Source: PALSA-505 sp963699015
GTDB lineage: Bacteria > Actinomycetota > Actinomycetes > Streptosporangiales > Streptosporangiaceae
Direction: 5' to 3'
DNA: 64,000 bases
Assembly (NCBI GenBank): GCA_963699015.1
Contig: CAVOSX010000006.1
Coordinates: 310,001 to 374,000 of the forward strand
The position numbers and the translations under genes were made by a program. Numbering within the stretch: the first letter of the stretch is position 1; the number at the start of each line of letters is the position of its first letter. Under the pieces are notes generated by a model that had not been told where the DNA came from, made no database searches, and saw only the letters and a list, made by a program, of their open reading frames with translations. Shown here piece by piece: positions 60,513-64,000 of the stretch.

Positions 60513-61541
60513 ATGCTCCCGATACGACTTCTTCGGGCGATCACGAGCTCCTGGATAGCTGTGGCATTGGCGGCGGCCGGAGTCTTAGCCTCCGCCGGCA
60601 CCGCGGCTGCGTCGAGCCCGGGCCGGGTAGATGCTGCGCGCGCGCCATCGGCGTCGCCGGCAGCGGCCAATGGCCGGATCGCGTTTTCCCAGTGGGATCT
60701 GCTTCCCGGCGGGAACCTGTCGGGTCATTCCAACGTGTTCACGATCAACCCTGGCGGCTCCGGCCGGCGGCAGCTCACCCACGTGGGTGCGGCCAAGGCG
60801 GCCGGCGCGCCGGACTGGTCTGCGGGCAGCGCCAAGATCGCGTATGAGAGCAATCAGAGCGGTGATTACCGGATCTGGGTGATGAACGCCGACGGGTCCG
60901 GCCAGCGGCGGCTGACCGCCGATCCCGGCTTCGCCGACCTGGAGCCCGCCTGGTCGCCCGACGGCAAGCGCATTCTGTTCAGCCGGTGCGACGATCACCT
61001 CGGCTTCATCACATTCTGCGATCTCGAGGTGGTGAATGCTGCGGGCGGCGGCATGCGGCAGCTGGCCAGCGGGCACTGGACCTATGTCCGCGGCGAGTAC
61101 TCCCCGGACGGGCGGCGCATCGTCGTCGGGGCGGACCGGGGTGGCTTGCTGAGCGCGCTGTGGGTGATGCGCGCTGACGGGTCGGGTCTGCACCGGATCA
61201 CCAGGCCGTCGCTGCAGGCGTTCTGGCCGGGCTGGTCTCCCGACGGCCGCCGCATCGTGTTCACCGACAACTGCTGCCAGTTCGGCAGCAACATCTGGAC
61301 GGTGCGCCCTGACGGCCACGGGCTGAGGAAGCTCACCCACTTCGGCCCCGCGCCGCTGCAAGGCGCATTCGCCAGCTACTCGCCCGACGGTCGGCGGATC
61401 GTCCTGCAATACAACGGGAAATGCCCGGCCCGCGGGATCTGCCCGTACTTCTACGTCATGAACGCCGACGGCTCCGGCCTGCGCGCGGTGCACACCGGCG
61501 TGGCCAACACGTTCCTCACCGACTGGGGTCCGGCCGCCTAG
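60513..61541 (+). CDS. Secreted TolB-type WD40-like propeller, copy 1
   Basis: 342 residues from ATG 60513, with GGGGAG upstream. Signal peptide about 1-38. Six PD40/TolB blades are seen (NVFTINPGGSGRRQLTH; RIWVMNADGSGQRRLTADPGFADLEPAWSPDGKRILFS; EVVNAAGGGMRQLASGHWTYVRGEYSPDGRRIVVG; LWVMRADGSGLHRITRPSLQAFWPGWSPDGRRIVFT; NIWTVRPDGHGLRKLTH; FYVMNADGSGLRAVHT). It should bind peptides or lipids outside the cell. It forms a tandem pair with the next gene. Confidence 0.86.
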   Translation: MLPIRLLRAITSSWIAVALAAAGVLASAGTAAASSPGRVDAARAPSASPAAANGRIAFSQWDLLPGGNLSGHSNVFTINPGGSGRRQLTHVGAAKAAGAPDWSAGSAKIAYESNQSGDYRIWVMNADGSGQRRLTADPGFADLEPAWSPDGKRILFSRCDDHLGFITFCDLEVVNAAGGGMRQLASGHWTYVRGEYSPDGRRIVVGADRGGLLSALWVMRADGSGLHRITRPSLQAFWPGWSPDGRRIVFTDNCCQFGSNIWTVRPDGHGLRKLTHFGPAPLQGAFASYSPDGRRIVLQYNGKCPARGICPYFYVMNADGSGLRAVHTGVANTFLTDWGPAA

Positions 61542-61593
61542 CGGCGCGCCCTCGGGCCCGATGGCCAGGCCGCCGAAAGCAAGGAGAACGGAC

Positions 61594-62559
61594 ATGACAC
61601 GAGCAGCAGCTGCGCTCCGGACGCTCGCGGTGGCCGCCTCGCTGGCGGCGGCATGCCTGACGATCGGGGCCGCACCTGCCGTGGCCGCCAGCCCGCCGGC
61701 AACCGGCAGGATCGCCTTCGACGACTTCGTAACCGGCCAGATCTACGCGGTGAACCCCGACGGCACCGCGCTGGCCCAGCTCACCCACGAGCCCAAGAAG
61801 TTCACGGCGCAGTGGCCGGCCTGGTCACCCAATGGGTCCCGCATCCTGTTCGTCCGGCTCAACCCGTCGAATGGCATGGGCCGCATCTGGATCATGAACG
61901 CCAACGGAACCGGCCAGCGGCGGCTCGCTTCCGACGCGCCGGGCTATCGTGACTACCAGCCTAGCTACGCCCCCGACAGCAAGCACATCGTGTTCAGCCG
62001 CTGCGCGCCCGATGAGGGCCTGTGCGCAATCTGGATCATGCGTTCCGACGGAACCCACCGGCGCCTCGTGGTCCCGTCCATCGAGGCCCCGAACGAGACC
62101 GGCAATTTCGACCCCAAGGTATCGCCCGATGGCCGCCGCATTACCTTCACCCGGTTCGGGTTCAAGGGAATCATCTCGCAGGTCTGGGTGGTCCGCATCG
62201 ACGGTACGCATGCGCACCCGGTGACCGCGCCGCGGCTGGAGGCGTCCGGCCCGAGCTGGGCACCCGATAGCAAGCACATCGCGTTCGTCAGCAACTCCGG
62301 CCGGCCGCAAGCCAGCCTCTTTGTCATGAGAGCCAGCGGTACCGCGGTCACCAGGCTCGTCACGACGAAATGGCCGACCAACAACTTCGGACCCGCCTAC
62401 GCGCCTGGCGGCGGCCAGATCGCGTTCTCGAGCGACCGGCGGCATCCCGACCTGTGCTGCGAGGATCTCTTCCTGATGCGCGCAGACGGCTCCCGGCAGC
62501 ACCTGGTACGCACCGGCCTTCAAGGCGTCGTCGACGTCGCCTGGGGCACCGCGCGCTGA
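61594..62559 (+). CDS. Secreted TolB-type WD40-like propeller, copy 2
   Basis: 321 residues from ATG 61594, with AAGGAG seven bases before. Signal peptide about 1-32. The same PD40 blades recur (QIYAVNPDGTALAQLTHEPKKFTAQWPAWSPNGSRILFV; RIWIMNANGTGQRRLASDAPGYRDYQPSYAPDSKHIVFS; IWIMRSDGTHRRLV; VWVVRIDGTHAHPVTA; LFVMRASGTAVTRLVT; LFLMRADGSRQHLVRT). Moderate similarity to its neighbour 52 bp upstream marks an old tandem duplication. Confidence 0.86.
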   Translation: MTRAAAALRTLAVAASLAAACLTIGAAPAVAASPPATGRIAFDDFVTGQIYAVNPDGTALAQLTHEPKKFTAQWPAWSPNGSRILFVRLNPSNGMGRIWIMNANGTGQRRLASDAPGYRDYQPSYAPDSKHIVFSRCAPDEGLCAIWIMRSDGTHRRLVVPSIEAPNETGNFDPKVSPDGRRITFTRFGFKGIISQVWVVRIDGTHAHPVTAPRLEASGPSWAPDSKHIAFVSNSGRPQASLFVMRASGTAVTRLVTTKWPTNNFGPAYAPGGGQIAFSSDRRHPDLCCEDLFLMRADGSRQHLVRTGLQGVVDVAWGTAR

Positions 62560-62571
62560 TCCTGAACACAG

Positions 62572-63219
62572 TCACCGGCGCGGCGGGCGGCGCTTGCCCG
62601 GGCGCGATGAGCCCGCGCCGTGGCCGCGGGTGGCGGCCGCGGTGATCGTGGTCGCCGTCCGCACCAGGCTGCCCACCGCGTCGTCGGGGGACAGACGGCA
62701 CAGGTCGGTCAGCGAGAACAACGCCTCCGGGCTGATGACCGCGGCGAGATCGTGCTTGAGCTGGGCCAGCCGCTCCGGCGGCAGCGCCAGCGTGCCGGCG
62801 ATCGGGTCGAGCGCCTGGTCGATGAGGCCGAACCGTATGCCGGGACGGTGGGCGGCGAGCTCAGGCCGGGTGATGGTCGCGGAGATCATCGCCCGTACCG
62901 CTCCCTGGTAGCTGAGCACCCGGCGCAGGAAGAACCCGGCGGCGAACGCGACGCGTTCGACCGGGTCCGCCGAGGGGGCGATCGGCTCGAGAGCCTCGGC
63001 GGGGTTCGGCCACATCCCTTCCAGGGCCGCGCTCAGCAGCGAGGTGAGATCCGGGAAGTACCGGTAGGCGGTCGGCTCGGAGACCAGGGCCGCGCGCGCG
63101 ACGGCGGGCATCGTCACCGGACCGCCGGAGAGGATGACCTCGCGGCAGGCCTCGATGATCGCCGTCCGGGTGCGCCGCTTCTGATTGACCCGGCCCGTCT
63201 GCTCGTCCACCGCCCTCAT
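62572..63219 (-). CDS. TetR-family repressor of the divergent cupin/hydrolase operon
   Basis: 215 residues from ATG 63219 (ATG 63222 also possible). HTH: RRTRTAIIEACREVILSGGPVTMPAVARAALVSEPTAYRYFPDLTSLLSAALEG. The ligand domain is helical; the C-terminus ends in a long basic tail (GHGAGSSRPGKRRPPRR). Divergent promoter with two matched sites to the cupin gene makes it the local repressor. Confidence 0.9.
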   Translation of the reverse strand: MRAVDEQTGRVNQKRRTRTAIIEACREVILSGGPVTMPAVARAALVSEPTAYRYFPDLTSLLSAALEGMWPNPAEALEPIAPSADPVERVAFAAGFFLRRVLSYQGAVRAMISATITRPELAAHRPGIRFGLIDQALDPIAGTLALPPERLAQLKHDLAAVISPEALFSLTDLCRLSPDDAVGSLVRTATTITAAATRGHGAGSSRPGKRRPPRR

Positions 63220-63256
63220 CACGCACCACCGTCATCCTGCATGCCTGGCTCCATCA

Positions 63257-63314
63257 TGAGAGCTAACTTGCATGACTCTACCAAACCGCCTATCTTCGTG
63301 AAAGCGAACTCTCA
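63257..63314. promoter_or_regulatory. Two TetR operators, 42 bp apart
   Basis: TGAGAGCTAACTTGCA (63257-63272) and TGAAAGCGAACTCTCA (63299-63314) share TGA(A/G)AGC(T/G)AACT, and the second is a near palindrome (GTGA..AG..CT..TCAC). The sites are 42 bp apart, four helical turns. They lie between the TetR start (63219) and the cupin start (63329), so they fit repression of both. Confidence 0.8.
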
Positions 63315-63328
63315 CAAACGGAGGAGCC

Positions 63329-63799
63329 ATGACAGAGATCTCGGTGGTCCCGGCCGCTGGCGGTGAGGCCATCCAGCTGGGCCCGGTGCAGATGCGGATC
63401 CTCGAAGACGGCCGCACGACCGGCCACCGGCTCGGCGTCGGCGAGATCACCCTCGCGGCGCACGCCGACGGGCCGCCGCAGCACAGGCACGCCCGGCATG
63501 ACGAAGGTTTCTACGTCGTGTCCGGCACCGCGCGGTTCACCGTGGCGGACACGAGCTACGACGCGCCGGCCGGGACGTTCGTCATGATCCCGCCGGGCGC
63601 CCCGCACACATTCGCCAACCCGGCCGACGAACCAGCGGTCCTGCTGAACACGTTCACCCCCGACCTGTACGTGCAGTACTTCCGGGACCTGCGCGACATG
63701 ATCGCCGCCGGCCAGCCCATGACGCCGGGCAACGTCACCGCGGCGATGAGCCGGTACGCCACCGTCCCCGCCGACGATTTCGCCGAGGAGACCCCATGA
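63329..63799 (+). CDS. Cupin-domain protein
   Basis: 156 residues from ATG 63329. The cupin reads GHRLGVGEITLAAHADGPPQHRHARHDEGFYVVSGTARFTVADTSYDAPAGTFVMIPPGAPHTFANPADEPAVLLNTFTP, with His-x-His, Glu and His metal ligands. It ends with ATGA overlapping the next gene's start. It is the probable first gene of a TetR-controlled operon. Confidence 0.86.
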   Translation: MTEISVVPAAGGEAIQLGPVQMRILEDGRTTGHRLGVGEITLAAHADGPPQHRHARHDEGFYVVSGTARFTVADTSYDAPAGTFVMIPPGAPHTFANPADEPAVLLNTFTPDLYVQYFRDLRDMIAAGQPMTPGNVTAAMSRYATVPADDFAEETP

Positions 63800-64000
63800 C
63801 CGCAAAAACCACCTGCACCGTGACGCTGCCCGATGCCGGCCCTGTCAACGTCGCCGTCAGCGAGTACGGCGACGGGCAGCCGTTCCTGCTCCTGCACGGG
63901 GGCGGCGGCCCCGACACCGTGACGGGGTTCGGCGAGTTGTTCGCCAAGGCCCACGGCGTCCGGGTCATCGTTCCCACCCATCCCGGCTTCGGCGGCACCG
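63796..64000 (+). CDS. Alpha/beta-hydrolase, truncated by the window edge
   Basis: 68 codons visible from ATG 63796, overlapping the cupin stop (ATGA). It opens MTAKTTCTVTLPDAGPVNVAV, with the oxyanion-hole motif PFLLLHGGGGPDTV and then VIVPTHPGFGGT. It should continue with the GxSxG nucleophile beyond the window. Coupled to the cupin and under the same TetR. Confidence 0.85.
   Translation, partial: MTAKTTCTVTLPDAGPVNVAVSEYGDGQPFLLLHGGGGPDTVTGFGELFAKAHGVRVIVPTHPGFGGT

Noticed and set aside
1..64000. tRNA, rRNA, CRISPR arrays, transposases and phage genes
   Set aside because: I looked for cloverleaf-like segments, regular spaced repeats and DDE/integrase motifs and found none I could support. 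Absence by eye does not exclude a small RNA gene.

Overview
The window is high-GC DNA (visually about 70% G+C, with GC-rich third codon positions) from an actinomycete. A WhiB-type iron-sulphur regulator, several presumed F420-dependent enzymes, many GTG starts, frequent 4-bp ATGA/GTGA gene overlaps and many secreted proteins or lipoproteins all point to Actinomycetota; a streptomycete or Streptosporangiales-like soil genome is my best guess. I saw no rRNA, tRNA, CRISPR array, transposase or phage genes.

Layout. 1-5.7 kb: a deletion-ridden relic and a frameshifted copy of a DUF4062/NB-ARC/TPR STAND ATPase, with an RCC1-propeller lipoprotein and a DUF899 protein between them. 6-15.2 kb: a redox-flavoured block with a secreted repeat protein, three COG4315-type proteins (two from a 759-bp duplication), WhiB, hemerythrin and SatP-like genes, a NarL-type response regulator, a divergent three-GAF histidine kinase and a receiver-only regulator. 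15.2-19.6 kb: an isochorismatase-like protein, a lipoprotein, remnants of a phospholipase C and a haem peroxidase, and a quinone-oxidoreductase-like gene. 19.7-25.5 kb: secreted proteins, a tautomerase and the third DUF4062 STAND ATPase. 25.6-30.9 kb: two divergent TetR modules (TetR/SDR and TetR/F420 enzyme) with readable operators, a DedA protein and PspA. 31-41.5 kb: an S33 peptidase, ankyrin, FN3, Rrf2/hydrolase, ArsR/AHSA1 and HD-GYP-LuxR genes. 41.7-44.5 kb: a three-gene overlapping operon (epimerase, membrane protein, cupin) divergent from a winged-helix regulator. 44.6-54 kb: very large secreted propeller/repeat proteins mixed with small enzymes. 54-64 kb: an FAD oxidoreductase, two LLM F420-type enzymes, a GH128-like protein, two TolB-type propellers, and a TetR/cupin/hydrolase module running off the right end.

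Three themes recur. Local regulators sit next to the genes they probably control, with inverted-repeat operators visible in the shared promoter (five clear cases). Secreted beta-propeller or repeat proteins are unusually dense (RCC1, lactonase-like, ASST, NHL, WNG-repeat, two TolB-type). At least eight otherwise well-conserved genes carry one or two single- or two-base frameshifts, often in G/C runs; this suggests base-level sequence error or recent decay, so such genes are given here at their reconstructed extents.
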